Positions 11,322-21,873 of a stretch of DNA of 64,000 nucleotides are shown here, in pieces. The notes beneath the pieces were generated by a model. The model searched no databases. It had not been told where the DNA came from and saw only the letters and a list, made by a program, of their open reading frames with translations. Origin of the DNA: Ampullaceana balthica (Eukaryota > Mollusca > Gastropoda > Lymnaeidae); the NCBI GenBank assembly GCA_944989445.1, contig CALYLW010000041.1, positions 1,885,399 through 1,949,398 on the forward strand, given 5' to 3'. The position numbers and the translations under genes are program-made. Within the stretch, counting starts at the first letter, position 1, and every line of letters starts with the position of its first letter.

Positions 11322-14300
11322 CTGGAAGTTCGAGCAAAAAGTTAGATTAAAAAATAAAATTTATCTTTAGCAGAACTATCTTAAAAGCTCTTAAAGTTGT
11401 TAGTCATCGATTGTGCTTTTACAATCTTCTAAATTTTACTCGATTAAAATTTGGTTGATATTTCAAAAATGAGGTTATGTCATATTTTCACGTTAATACG
11501 TCTTGTGCAATCAAGATTATCAAATATTAATATAAATAAAATGTTTAACACGCCGTGCCAATTTCATCGAATTGGATATAAATAATTACCAGAAAAAGAG
11601 CAACATCGTTAAAATTAATATATGTTCTCATCCCTGTCTGATTGTCTCCTATCCAAATGCCAGCATACATTCAACTAATTAGTCAATGAAACTTTGTAGG
11701 ACTTTATTATAAATTAATAAGCGTATTTCAAGGTTTACTAATATTGTTTAAATTTATGAAATATTTGTCATTCCAACTTAATGATTTTAGAGCTCAGGCC
11801 TTTGCATCATGTTAGGGGTACTCCATAAAGTACGTCAAGCTTCAGAGGGGAGGGGGTGTAAGAAACTGTGACAGTTTGTGACAGGGGGAGGGGGGTCCGG
11901 CCATATGTGACGTCACGCTGTTTTATATTAAATTTTGATTATTAAATTAATTTTTAAAAAATTTGTTCGACATTGTGACGTACTTTAGGGGGGGGGGTCC
12001 GAAATGTGTGACAGTTTGTGACAGGAGGGACGGGGGAGTTAAAATGGTCAAAAATAGCGTGACGTACTTTATGGACGGCCCCTTTTAGATGTAGATATAG
12101 CTGTAGAAGAATATGATTAATAAGTTTATAATCTCACGATTCTTGTCTACAAGACAGTGGAGTAAAGTTTACCATTGCCGTGCACACTACTAAATAATTG
12201 TATTGAGTTATCCAGTTAACTTAAAGCGACGCTAGCCACCCAAAAGCTTGGGTCTGGCGTGGTATAGAGTAAAGCAAGTTCATCCATAATATATTAAAAC
12301 ACCGGGAAGCACAGAACTCGCGTGCAAAAGCTGTGGTAAAGACCGTCACTCAAGGATAGGACTGCTCAACCACACGTGGAAATGCAACCCAGCCCAACGG
12401 TGATGCACCATCGTCTCGCGAGACGGAAGGATGTCGATGATCCATATATTAGTATACGTTTACGTTCAAACGTCGATCTTAATTAATTTTTTTTGGGAAT
12501 GGACATGTATAATGAAAGTATTGTTCCCAAATAGTTTTACATACATCTTTCACAGAATACAAAATCCGAATTAATAGAATTTTTAATAAGTTCAAGATAT
12601 ATTTTAGCCAAATGATTTCTGTTAACTTTAGTGTGATGCCTAAATGGTTCAGTGTTTGGGTTTTAATACTTAAGACAAGATTTCAAATCTTGAGAATTTT
12701 TTAATAATTTAATAATTTTTTTCTGTTGTCAAATTTCAGATTATATTATATCTTCCGTCTGTTCTGTCCGATATTAAAAGATTTACAGCTGGTCTGTGTA
12801 TTGCCTGGTTGAAAACACCGTACTTCTACAGAATTGTATTTTCCCAGTGTAATTTTACTGACCTGTCCATAAAGTAAAGTTTGGAAAGCTGCAAGATGTC
12901 GTAATCTGGTATGTAAGACTCACATAACTTTTGTTTGAATAGCTCGTTGTCTTTTTGATACTCGGAGCTGTTCAAAATTTCTGCTATTTGGTCCCTAAAC
13001 CTGGTAAACATTATTAAAATTGTGCGTCAAATAATTTAATTACAGAAAATTGCGTACCTAATAAGAGTTATGAAAAAAATCCCAATAAAACATTAAAATA
13101 TGGACATAAGTTGATAATATAAGTTCAAATGAATTTTTAAGGAAATTACTATCACTTGACAGATTTTTTATTCCTTGAAAAATTTGATGTAAGTTAAGAG
13201 AATTCATTTTTGAATTTTATTCTATTAATTATACAATTAATTGTTCATTATTTATAGTACTTTAATAATAATAAAAATAAATAACTAATAGTTATTAAAT
13301 AAAATAAACATAAAATATACACTTTAATACAAGATTATTTTTACTCTGTCACCGACTGACACTGTATTGTGACAGTGAGAATGCTTTGTCTTTAAAAATG
13401 AACCGACTTGCCTGTAGTTTGCCAAATACAATGACTTGCCAGTAGTTTGCCAAATATAAAAACCTGCCTGTAGTTTGCCAGTTACAATGACTTGTCTTTA
13501 GTTTAAAAGTTACAATGACTTGCATGTAGTTTGCAAGTTAATCTGACTTGTCTGAAGTTTACCAGATACAATGAATTGCCTGCAATTTCCCAGTTATAAT
13601 GACTTGCCTCTCAATTACCAGTTACAATGACTTGCTTCTAGTTTACCAGTTACATTACAAAGACTTGCTTGTAGTTTGCCAGTTACAATGAGTTGCCGCA
13701 TGTATACCAGTTACAAGGACTTGCTTGAAGTTTGCCAAATACAATGACTTGCATCTAGTTTACTAGGTACAATGACTTGCCTGTAGTGTGCGAGGTACAA
13801 TGACTTTCCTGTAGTGTGCCAGTTACAATGACTTGCCTATAGTGTGCCAGTTACAATGACTTGCCTGTAGTTTACCACGTACAATAAATTGTCTCTTGTA
13901 TGCCAGGTACAATGACTTGCCTGTAGTGTACCAGTTACAATGACTTGCCTGTAGTGTGCCAGTTACAATGACTTGCCTGAAGTTTGCCAGTTACAATGAT
14001 TTGCCTGTAGTGTGCCAGTTACAATGACTTGCCTGTACTTTACCATGTACAATGACTTGCCTGTAGTTTACAAGGTACAATAAATTGCCTGTAGTTTACC
14101 AGGTACAGTTACTTGACTGTAGTGTGCCAGTTACAATGACTTGCCTGTAGTATGTCAGGTACAACTTGCCTGTAGTTTACCAGGTACAATGACTTGCCTG
14201 TAGTTTACCAGTTACAATGACTTGCCCGTAGATACCAGGTTGCAATGACTTGCCTGTAGTTTGCCAGTTACAATGACCTGCCTATAGTTTACCAGGTACA

Positions 14301-17300
14301 ATGACTAGCCTGTAGGTTACCAGTTACAATGACGTGCATGTAGTTTACCAGTTACAATGACTTGCCTGTAGTTTACCAGTTACAATGACTTGCCTGTAGT
14401 TTACCAGGTACAATGACTTGCCTATAGTTTACCAGGTACAATGACTTGCATGTAGGTTACCAGGTACAATGACTTGCCTGTAGTTTACCAGTTACAATGA
14501 CTTGCCTGTAGTTTACCAGGTACAATGACTAGCCTGTAGGTTACCAGTTACAATGACGTGCATGTAGTTTACCAGTTACAATGACTTGCCTGTAGTTTAC
14601 CAGGTACAATGACTTGCCTGTAGTTTACCAGTTACAATGACTTGCCTGTAGTTTACCAGTTACAATGACTTGCCTGTAGTTTACCAGTTACAATGACTTG
14701 CCTGTAGTTTACCAGTTACAATGACTTGCCTGTAGTTTACCAGGTACAATGACTAGCCTGTAGGTTACCAGTTACAATGACGTGCATGTAGTTTACCAGT
14801 TACAATGACTTGCCTGTAGTTTACCAGGTACAATGACTTGCCTGTAGTTTACCAGGTACAATGACTTGCCTGTAGTTTACCAGTTACAATGACTAGCCTG
14901 TAGGTTACCTGTTACAATGACTTGCCTGTAGTTTACCAGGTACAATGACTTGCATGTAGTTTACCAGTTACAATGACTTGCCTGTAGTTTACCAGGTACA
15001 ATGACTTGCCTGTAGGTTACCTGTTACAATGCCTTGCCTGTAGTTTACCAGGTACAATGACTTGCATGTAGTTTACCAGTTACAATGACTTGCCTGTAGT
15101 TTACCAGGTACAATGACTTGCATGTAGTTTACCAGTTACAATGACTTGCATGTAGTTTACCAGTTACAATGACTTGCCTGTAGTTTACCAGGTACAATGA
15201 CTTGCATGTAGTTTACCAGTTACAATGACTTGCCTGTAGTAAGGAAGCTCCTTCAGTTGTGCAGCCGTTGTGTATGTCCTTCTCTCCTTTCTTTTCCTGT
15301 GCTCTTCTATAAACTCCTTTGCCCTCTGGTCAACGAAGGCCAAGATGTTGACGTTGAGTTTGAGCAATGGCCGCATGTTGGTCAGGTACGTTTCGTAAGT
15401 ACGTTTTTGATTCGGCCATGACCCTCGACCTATGTCAAACATGGCCGTCACAACAGTAAAGTTATACAAACCTGGTACAAAGAACGAGAGAACGGAAAAC
15501 CTATCACTCAAATACTATATTACCTATGGTTAAAAAAAATAATAGTACCACTGACTCACAACTTCAGACCATAGGGAGAGTTATATATTTCTGCTGTTAC
15601 AGCCCATTACCAATGAGCATATGTTTATACTAGCAACAAAGCCCGTCCTAGGACGGGAATAAGTGTAGGATGACCTGTGAAGTTCATGGTTTGATATCAC
15701 AATATCCACATAAACTGACTTCAATATGAAAATGAAACGTCAACAGTCATTGTTTCAACCAGGGGCAATGTTCAGATACCCTTCCTCCCCCCCCCCGACA
15801 CCGGGGTCTGTCCAGATACCCTACCTCCCCCCACACCACCGTCTGTCCAGAGTCCCTACCTCCCCCACACCGGGGTCTGTCCAGATACCCTACCTCCCCC
15901 ACACCACCGTCTGTCCAGAGTCCCTACCTCCCCCACACCGCTGTCTGTCCAGAGACCCTAACTCCCCCACACCGCTGTCTGTCCAGAGACCCTACCTCCC
16001 CCACACCACTGTCTGTCCAGAAACCCTACCTCCCCCACACCACCGTCTGTCCAGAAACCCTACCTCCCCCACACCACCGTCTGTCCAGAGTCCCTACCTC
16101 CCCCACACCGCTGTCTGTCCAGAGACCCCACCTCCCCCACACCACCGTCTGTCCAGAGACCCTACCTCCCCCCCACACGGCGGTCTATCCAGAGACCCTA
16201 CCTCCCCCACACCACTATCTGTCCAGAAACCCTATCTCCCCCACACCACCGTCTGTCCAGAAACCCTACCTCCCCCACACCACCGTCTGTCCAGAGTCCC
16301 TACCTCCCCCACACCGCTGTCTGTCCAGAGACCCCACCTCCCCCACACCACCGTCTGTCCAGAGACCCTACCTCCCCCCACACCGCCGTCTGTCCAGAGA
16401 CCCTACCTCCCCCAACACCGCGGTCTATCCAGAGACCCTACCTCCCCCCACACCGCCGTCTGTCCGGAGACCCTACCTCCCCCCACACCGCGGTCTGTCC
16501 AGAGGCCCTACCTCCCCCCACACCACGGTCTATCCAGAGACCCTAGCTCCCCCACGCCACGGTATGTCCAGAGACCCTACCTCCCCCACACCACCATCTG
16601 TCCAGAGACCCTAACTCCCCCCACACCGCGGTCTGTCCAGAGACCCTACCTCCCCCACACCACAGTCTATCCAGAGACCCTACCTCCCCCACACCACTGT
16701 CTGTCCAGAGACCCTACCTCCCCCCCACACCGCGGTCTATCGAGAGATCCTACCTCCCCCCCACACCACCGTCTGTCCAGAGACCCTAACTCCCCCCACA
16801 CCACGGTCAGTCCAGAGACCCTACCTTCCCCCACACCGCGGTCTATCCAGAGACCCTACCTCCCCCCACACAGCCGTCTGTTCAGAGACCCTACCTCCCC
16901 CACACCGCGGTTTATCCATAGACCCTACCCCCCCACACCGCGGTCTGTCCAGAAACCCTACCTTACCTCCTTGACACCAACGCGCTCTGTCCAGAGACCC
17001 TACCTCCCCCACACCGTGGTCTGTCCAGAGACTCAAACCCCTCCCCCAACACCGCGGTCTGTCGAGAGACTATACCTCCCCTACCGCGGTTTGTCGAGAG
17101 ACCCTACCTCCCCCAACACCGCGGTCTGTCGAGAGACCCTGCCTCCCTCCCCCACACCACGGTCTGTCGAGAGACCCTGCCTCCCTCCCCCACACCGCGG
17201 TCTGTCTAGAGACTACCTCCCCTTTACCGCGGTCTGTCGAGAGACCCTACCTCCCTCCCCCCCTCACTGCCGTTTGTCGAGAGACCCTACCTCCCTACCC

Positions 17301-19007
17301 CACACCGCGGTCTGTCGAGAGACTCTACCTCCCCTCCACCACCGTCTGTCGAGAGACGCTACCTCCCTCCCCCACACCGCGGTCTGTCGAGAGACCCTAC
17401 CTTCCCGACCCCACACCGCGGTCTGTCGAGAGACCCACCGTCTCGACCGGCCATACATGTGTATCACGCCAAAAATACTATACATTATAGTTAAATAAAT
17501 AACCCGTAAAAATAAAGCACTAAAAATAAGTCTTTTGGAACGTCCGCGTAAATTTGTTCAATATGGAAATGAGATTTAATTTTACTCCGCTAGTGATTGG
17601 CTGCGGGAGTTTGAGGAACCAATCAGCTATCGAAGCCCGCACAGCCAACTACCTTTTATTATTATAGAAGATATGAAGTTATCAAACGCTTTGTTTCTCA
17701 TACATGGTGTGCCTTTTAGTTAATCCACTTTCGTTCAGTGCTATCGAAATTATTTCATTTTCACGGAACTAAAAATAAGTTAATAATTTATTTAAAATAA
17801 AATCTTATTAAATAAGTAGTGTGCACCATCCCTTTCAAAGTTCACCGAAGACAATTAATTTGATATTATTCTTCTTCTACATATTCTTTTGACATAGAGA
17901 CTTAGTCTCTTAAGGCCTTGGCTATTACCTGGGCAACCTGCGTCATCTGCTGAGCAGTGCCATACAACATTGTCTTTACATGGGACTCTTTTGCAGAGCC
18001 GTCTTTACACCAGGTTGGGCCCCCGGGCAAAGAAATAGTGTTGGGCCCCTCCCCCGCAGGAATACAAATAAATATACATAATATTTATAAATAAACATAT
18101 TCCCATGGGTCCCCTATGCTCGTCGGCCCCCGGGCAAATGCCCAACGTGCCTATGCGTTAAGACGGCCCTTTTCCTCTCTAACCTCCCCGGCTATGTCTA
18201 GCGCGGGACACGAAGTTAACAGGTGTAGTACTTTTTCAGAGGCTTGGCTGCAATGACGTCAGTTCGAGTCCCTGTTACTGTTATGGTCTAGCAGTCTAGC
18301 CTGTTGAAATATGATTTAGTTGGGCAGTGCTCTGTTCGCATTTGAGCCACTAAGCTCTGGTGTTTGCGACTCAAACTCCTTCACTGGTCTGATCGACTTG
18401 GCCTGGACATGTTAGCAAATACCCCTCCTGCCAGTCGTATTGTCAGCCCACTCCTGGTACCACTTGTTCCTGAAGTGGCCCATTAGCCAGGTCTTTGCCC
18501 GAGATAAGTGACTGGGACGTCTGGGATGTTAGTCAAATCCCAACGTTGACAGCTGCATGTGTTATCTAAATTTTTAGCACTCGCGTATTTCATTTCACTT
18601 AAATGTTTATACGATTGGATTCCCCCGCCCCACCCAAGCTGTCATGAACAGAAATAGATACTGTTCAATAACTTACGATGATAGTTGTGCGTCTTAGCGT
18701 CTCTCTAAATTTTAAAAGTTAAATGAATGTTAAGTTTAATATTATTAAGGGTTAAAATCTGCCCAAACGCCCCTTCCCCTAAACCAAAGTAACTCCCCCC
18801 CCCCACACACAAACAGAAACAATGGATATTAGTTAAACTATATAGCCGAGACTGACCCTTCTCATCTACTGTCGACGACAACCGAAGAGAAATCTGGCCA
18901 ATGCCCAGTGTCCAGTTGCTGCTGTAGCCCCAGATGACCAACAAGGAGACAGTGATGACCACGATCGACAAGCCCCGGCATCTGGGCATTGCTTTATATG
19001 ACGGCAT
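10877..19007 (-). CDS. HtrL/YibB-family protein, gene 1 (4 coding exons, spliced)
   Basis: Coding exons are 18857-19007, 15234-15471, 12863-13000 and 10877-11321 (151+238+138+445 = 972 bp, 323 aa plus stop). Splice phases are 1, 2, 2 and every junction restores frame. The protein starts with a short basic segment and one hydrophobic span (about residues 14-31), giving a type II membrane or signal-anchor topology. It continues with NFTVVTAMFDIGRGSW, a basic linker, and the strongly conserved WMDGGYGHGNDVYPKD and VVDDDQTMYMLLYYKKPSLF blocks. These are features of the HtrL/YibB family, named from enterobacterial lipopolysaccharide-region genes and found scattered in invertebrates; its activity is not established, and a glycosyltransferase-like role in the secretory pathway is only inferred. 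A close paralogue lies at 54160-59383. The intron 2 donor is GC, not GT. A TTGCAG acceptor at 19015-19020 implies a further 5' UTR exon that I could not find. Confidence 0.85.
11815..12082. mobile_element. MITE, GGGG(T/C)NGTCCATAAAGTACGTCA family, copy 1
   Basis: Terminal inverted repeats are GGGGTACTCCATAAAGTACG (left) and the reverse of GGGGCCGTCCATAAAGTACG (right). G-run blocks and TGTGACAGTTTGTGACAG occur inside. It lies in intron 3 of HtrL-like gene 1. The close relative at 43157-43666 is flanked by TTA on both sides, which suggests a PIF/Harbinger-like origin (inference). Confidence 0.7.
12240..12440 (+). pseudogene. Non-LTR retrotransposon 3' fragment (Cys/His tail)
   Basis: The + strand reads CKSCGKDRHSRIGLLNHTWK, then C, matching the C-x2-C...SRIGL-xxH-xxxxC zinc-knuckle tail seen at the end of some LINE polyproteins. 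Only this tail is recognisable. It lies in intron 3 of HtrL-like gene 1, antisense to the gene. Confidence 0.5.
12863..13000 (-). CDS. HtrL-like gene 1, coding exon 3
   Basis: The 138-bp exon follows TTTACCAG and ends ATGGACAG before GTCAGT, both phase 2. It encodes FRDQIAEILNSSEYQKDNEL through LSKLYFMDR. The gene 2 equivalent has the same length and boundaries. Confidence 0.87.
13385..15233. repeat. 28-bp minisatellite built from a splice-donor junction (intron 2 of HtrL-like gene 1)
   Basis: About 65 units. On the gene (-) strand each unit holds CTACAGGCAAGTCATTGTA followed by CTGGTAAA (18+ fixed bases of 28). The first unit overlaps the real exon end (TACTACAG|GCAAGT at 15234/15233), so the array starts exactly at the 5' splice site. 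Units near the exon (about 14100-15230) are nearly uniform, with A/C and T/G variants. Those far from it (13390-13900) are strongly diverged, so growth seems to have happened at the exon side. Confidence 0.95.
15234..15471 (-). CDS. HtrL-like gene 1, coding exon 2
   Basis: The 238-bp exon begins after GTACCAG (15472-15478) and ends TACTACAG before GCAAGT, a GC donor whose other positions match the strong consensus. It encodes LYNFTVVTAMFDIGRGSW through AAQLKELPYY. The donor side abuts the 28-bp minisatellite directly. Counted by eye, about 8 of 238 bases differ from exon 2 of gene 2. Confidence 0.88.
15472..15775. other. Intron 1 sequence between exon 2 and the 35-bp VNTR
   Basis: It contains ACTAGCAACAAAGCCCGTCC near 15630, a piece resembling transposon termini seen elsewhere. 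No coding sequence is recognised. Confidence 0.4.
15776..17445. repeat. 35-bp C-rich minisatellite, about 47 units (intron 1 of HtrL-like gene 1)
   Basis: The unit contains CACACCNCGGTCTGTCCAGA and GACCCTACCTCCCC. C-run length varies from unit to unit. From about 17050 on, CTGTCCAGAGAC changes to CTGTCGAGAGAC, marking a separate sub-array. Because no unit contains a stop in the + frames, a 590-codon open frame covers the array (15726-17498), cycling through three peptide versions. I regard it as a by-product of composition. Confidence 0.95.
17500..17660. repeat. Dispersed repeat fragment (CCGTAAAAATAAAGCACT ... CAATATGGAAATGAGATTTA)
   Basis: Parts recur near 46850-46960 (GCGATTGGTCCCTCAAACAC region) and 49775-49820 (CAATATGGAAAAGAGATTTA). 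It is probably a non-autonomous transposon; its ends are not defined. Confidence 0.45.
17880..18540 (-). pseudogene. LINE 3' fragment, same family as 24843-26431
   Basis: Reverse translation of about 18315-18380 gives SLVAQMRTEHCPTKSYFNRL, nearly identical to the MRTGHCPTNSYLNRLDRN segment of the larger LINE, followed by a decayed Cys-rich LHLLT tail. It is interrupted by the MITE at 17994-18171. It lies in intron 1 of HtrL-like gene 1 in sense orientation. Confidence 0.6.
17994..18171. mobile_element. hAT-like MITE (CAG(A/G)(G/A)CCGTCTT ends), copy 1
   Basis: It runs from CAGAGCCGTCTTTACACC to GCGTTAAGACGGCCCT and matches, in inverted orientation, the copy at 59954-60118, which has an 8-base target duplication. 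It contains GGGCCCCCGGGCAAA blocks. The flanks here do not give a clean duplication. Confidence 0.65.
18857..19007 (-). CDS. HtrL-like gene 1, coding exon 1 (membrane anchor)
   Basis: It encodes MPSYKAMPRCRG, the hydrophobic span and SSTVDEKG. The donor is AAGG|GTCAGT (phase 1), joining to GT TTG TAT of exon 2 to make DEKGLYNF. The start is the first in-frame ATG after a probable 3' splice site; a second ATG six codons on is aligned with the start of gene 2. This exon is far more diverged between the paralogues than exons 2-4. Confidence 0.8.
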
Positions 19008-19479
19008 TGGTCACCTGCAAATAGGACATTGAGAGCGACATCTTTCAATTACATTGCAAGTATTAGAGATTGATTTAAAAACATATTTATTTAAGTTATA
19101 TGTAAGCTAGTGGTGAGATATTTTTAGGTGTCAGTCACTGATAACAACGAATTTAATAAGATAATAAAAATATTTAGTAACTTGTAACTTCTGTCAATAA
19201 TTTAACTCTTCACTTGGCTCGTTTGCAACTTCATCTGTCTCTTGGCTGGAGAATGTAATGCAATTGTCTGTGAATGAAAGGCAATAATTGCATGGCGTGG
19301 TATTAGCAACCATTGTCTTTATTTTATTTTTCATATCATATAAGCTTCCTCCTTTTTCTTATATCGTGTGTCCATGTTTGTTTGTTTTTTTCCTTTCTTT
19401 TTAGTTTACATAAATATTTTATAATATAATATGTTTTAAGAATTTAAATATTACTTATGTAAGTACGTATTTTATATTA

Positions 19480-19640
19480 TTGTACTGATGAAGGCATTAG
19501 CCGAAACGTCTACTGTCGTGTTAGTGTAAAAATAAAGCTCAAATTTATTGTGTCCATCGCACAATTTGTTTGTGTATTTTTTATTTTTTATTTTATTTAA
19601 AAGCTTTATCGCAATTCCATTCTATATGATACATATATCC
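19480..19640 (+). mobile_element. Penelope-like retroelement terminus with hammerhead-like motif
   Basis: ACTGATGAAGGCATTAGCC is followed by GAAACGTC: a CUGAUGA box, a GGC/GCC stem and GAAAC in the order of a hammerhead core, with one extra A before the stem. A GTGTTAGTGTAAAAATAAAG tail follows. A fragment of the tail (ATAAAGCTCAAATTTATTG) recurs at 45101-45170. Whether it can self-cleave cannot be judged from sequence reading. Confidence 0.5.
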
Positions 19641-20639
19641 TAAATATAACATTTAATGACATTACGGTGCATATAAGCTACTTAAATCATTTACAGAATT
19701 TCGATTATTGTTTAATCAATTTTGAAAATAAAGTTTAAGAGATATGTTTTGTTGCAATCTAAAAGCCTGAGTACTTGGAACACTGCGAATGTGTAATGGT
19801 AGAGAATTCCATTATTTGGGGGCACAAAGCGAGAAAGGCCTTTCACCAAAATATAAATTTTTTTTTGTATAACCAAGGTATTTGATCTTCTCATTGAAGA
19901 ATATAGGGTCTACACTCTACACGAACCAGGGTATATGTCCTTTAATGGCTTTTAATGGAAGGTTATATGGTATACACAAGACAGGTTAAATGGCTATGTA
20001 AAATATTAATAGGAAAACCAAAAGATTATTTGAAACTAAAGACGACGAAAAGCTGAAAAAAGAGGCAGCAGCTTGTTTTAAGGCTCCAATTTAAAAGAAC
20101 AATATATTCTACTAACATGCTTGTGGTACTTAACGTGTTATTTAGGCCCAGATATAGGGTTATGACAAGTTACAGAAGTAAATATTTCACATCCTAATTT
20201 GACCTTTTCTAGACACATAGGTCCACCGACAAAACGGCCCCCGACAAAACGGTCCCGCCAATTGGGCTCCGACAAAACGGCCCTGGAGTAATAGATGGCC
20301 TAATAGTAAAATTTACAATCAAATATATTCGTATTTTTACTCACTTATTCAGTGTCAGGTTTAGCTAACAATAAACAATAATAATAACACCAAAAAGTGA
20401 ATTTAATAGCCTTTACGCGAAATGGTACCAATAACGGTTGTTTGTTGACAAGAAACAATAAAATAACATCATAAGAATTTTTTAAAACAATTTTACCATT
20501 TTTTTAAGGGTAAAAAAGGTGACGAAAGCTTAAAATGCATTTAAAAAAAATGTTTTTTTTAAAAAATGTTAACAATTTGTCTGGGGCCTTTTTGACGGGT
20601 AACCGCTGAGTGTATCTCGGCAACTACGCAAAACACTAT
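19641..20639. other. AT-rich intergenic region with ACAAAACGG repeats
   Basis: At 20221-20285 CCGACAAAACGG occurs three times, a pattern seen at ends of some Mutator-like elements. No gene is recognised; the 60-codon frame at 19712-19894 has no supporting feature. Confidence 0.4.
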
Positions 20640-21272
20640 AATTGAAATTTGTGGGTCTCTCTTGCGTGAAGACATTGTTCGTGAAGCAAATAATTCAGTT
20701 GCATTTTCTATACTTGCCGACGAGACAAATGACATTTCAGGCATTGAGCAGATGTCACTTGGTGTTAGATTTGTCAAAGAACAAAATGGGAAAATGATGG
20801 TCACAGAAGAATTCATGGGATATATTCCAATTATCAATAGAACAGCTGAAGGTTTAACCAACACCATCATTACTAATTCATTAGAATTTTGATTAAATAT
20901 GACAAAGCTTGTTGGTCAAGGATACTACGGATTGTCTACAATGGCAGGTAAAGAAGGAGAAGTCCAAGCAATAATTCGAAAAAAATACCCAAAAGCAGCA
21001 TTTGTACATTGCAGTTCACATTAACTAAATCTTGCTGTGAACGATTTAAATAATGTGAATGTTGTACAAAACACAATAGGAACAATTAAGTCAATTATAG
21101 TGTTTTTCCGAGAAAGTAATCAGCAAAGAAAACTTATTCTAAATGTTCCTTTGCTATGTGAAACTAGAATAATAACTAGATGGTCACATAAATATAAAAG
21201 CTTGCGGATTTTTGCTGAAAATGTTACAGAAATTGTTAAACAACTGGAATATTTAGAACAATCTGTTATGTA
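20640..21272 (+). pseudogene. hAT transposase fragment (THAP12/ZMYM-like DUF4371 domain)
   Basis: Two open pieces (20662-20892 and 21037-21273) joined by a segment with stops read in one frame: SILADETNDISGIEQMSLGV, GQGYYGLSTMAGKEGEVQ, KYPKAAFVHCSSH, LNLAVNDLNNVNVV, then a basic TRWSHKYKSL block. The ADETxDIS, GQGYDGAS and VHCxxHxLNL motifs (mutated here) are the DUF4371/RNase H-like core of hAT-type transposases. In-frame stops at about 20890 and 21022 make it dead. Confidence 0.72.
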
Positions 21273-21873
21273 ATCAGTTATACTTGCAGATATAATAATT
21301 TTTTTTTGATAAATGTAAACTGTCTTCCATGTAATAAACTTTCAGGAAAATTAGTTCAGTTTGATTGTAACAACTTTATGACATTTTTATGACATTTTTT
21401 TTCTCAAATGTAGGGAGGGGGGCAAATGCCCCCCCTTGCCCCCCCCCCTTCCCTACGCCCATGGTTATGTGACCAAATTTAGTCATAAAGGTTAAAAGAC
21501 ATAGAGTATAATATAACATGCTATTTGACCCGAATTGAGATTGAACTTTTTATAAGCGTAATAAAATAAACAACAGAGCACATGAAGGCATTCATACGTG
21601 TTCAAAAGTACCTTACGTAGCTATCTTAAATGCGTGCGATCTTCAGTGCATGGATAACTGCATGCAGTAGCTATATGAGAATAGTAGTTGGGGTGCGCAG
21701 GCTTTTAGTGACGGTTAAAAACATTGTTTGCGACTGTGGAGATATTGCTATGCGCGATAGCCGTGTTTATCTGTCTAATTCTTGTGGTTAATCTTTCGAC
21801 ACAGTTTAGGAGCGAATGATATGTCGGTGGAGAAATGCAATGATCCCCCGTTCACCTCTTTTCGAAATGAGAA
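21273..21873. other. No gene recognised; G/C homopolymer block
   Basis: At 21412-21458 a G-run and C-run block (GGGGGGCAAATGCCCCCC) occurs, probably part of a decayed MITE. The rest is AT-rich. Confidence 0.4.

Noticed and set aside
11129..11350. + strand frames over exons of the HtrL-like genes
   Set aside because: They are antisense shadows; the - strand has splice-consistent exons conserved in two paralogues.
13385..15233. CRISPR array (regular 28-bp repeats)
   Set aside because: There are no unique spacers; units are directly adjacent in an animal intron, so it is a minisatellite.
15185..15233. Extension of HtrL-like exon 2 into the repeat (VIVTGKLHASHCTW)
   Set aside because: The extension ends in a stop, differs from gene 2 only by repeat variation, and the splice at CAG|GCAAGT restores frame to exon 3 in both genes.
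15726..17498. 590-codon open frame with proline-rich repeats as a gene
   Set aside because: It is wholly made of a 35-bp minisatellite with frame cycling and lies in an intron of a gene on the other strand; openness follows from the unit lacking stops.
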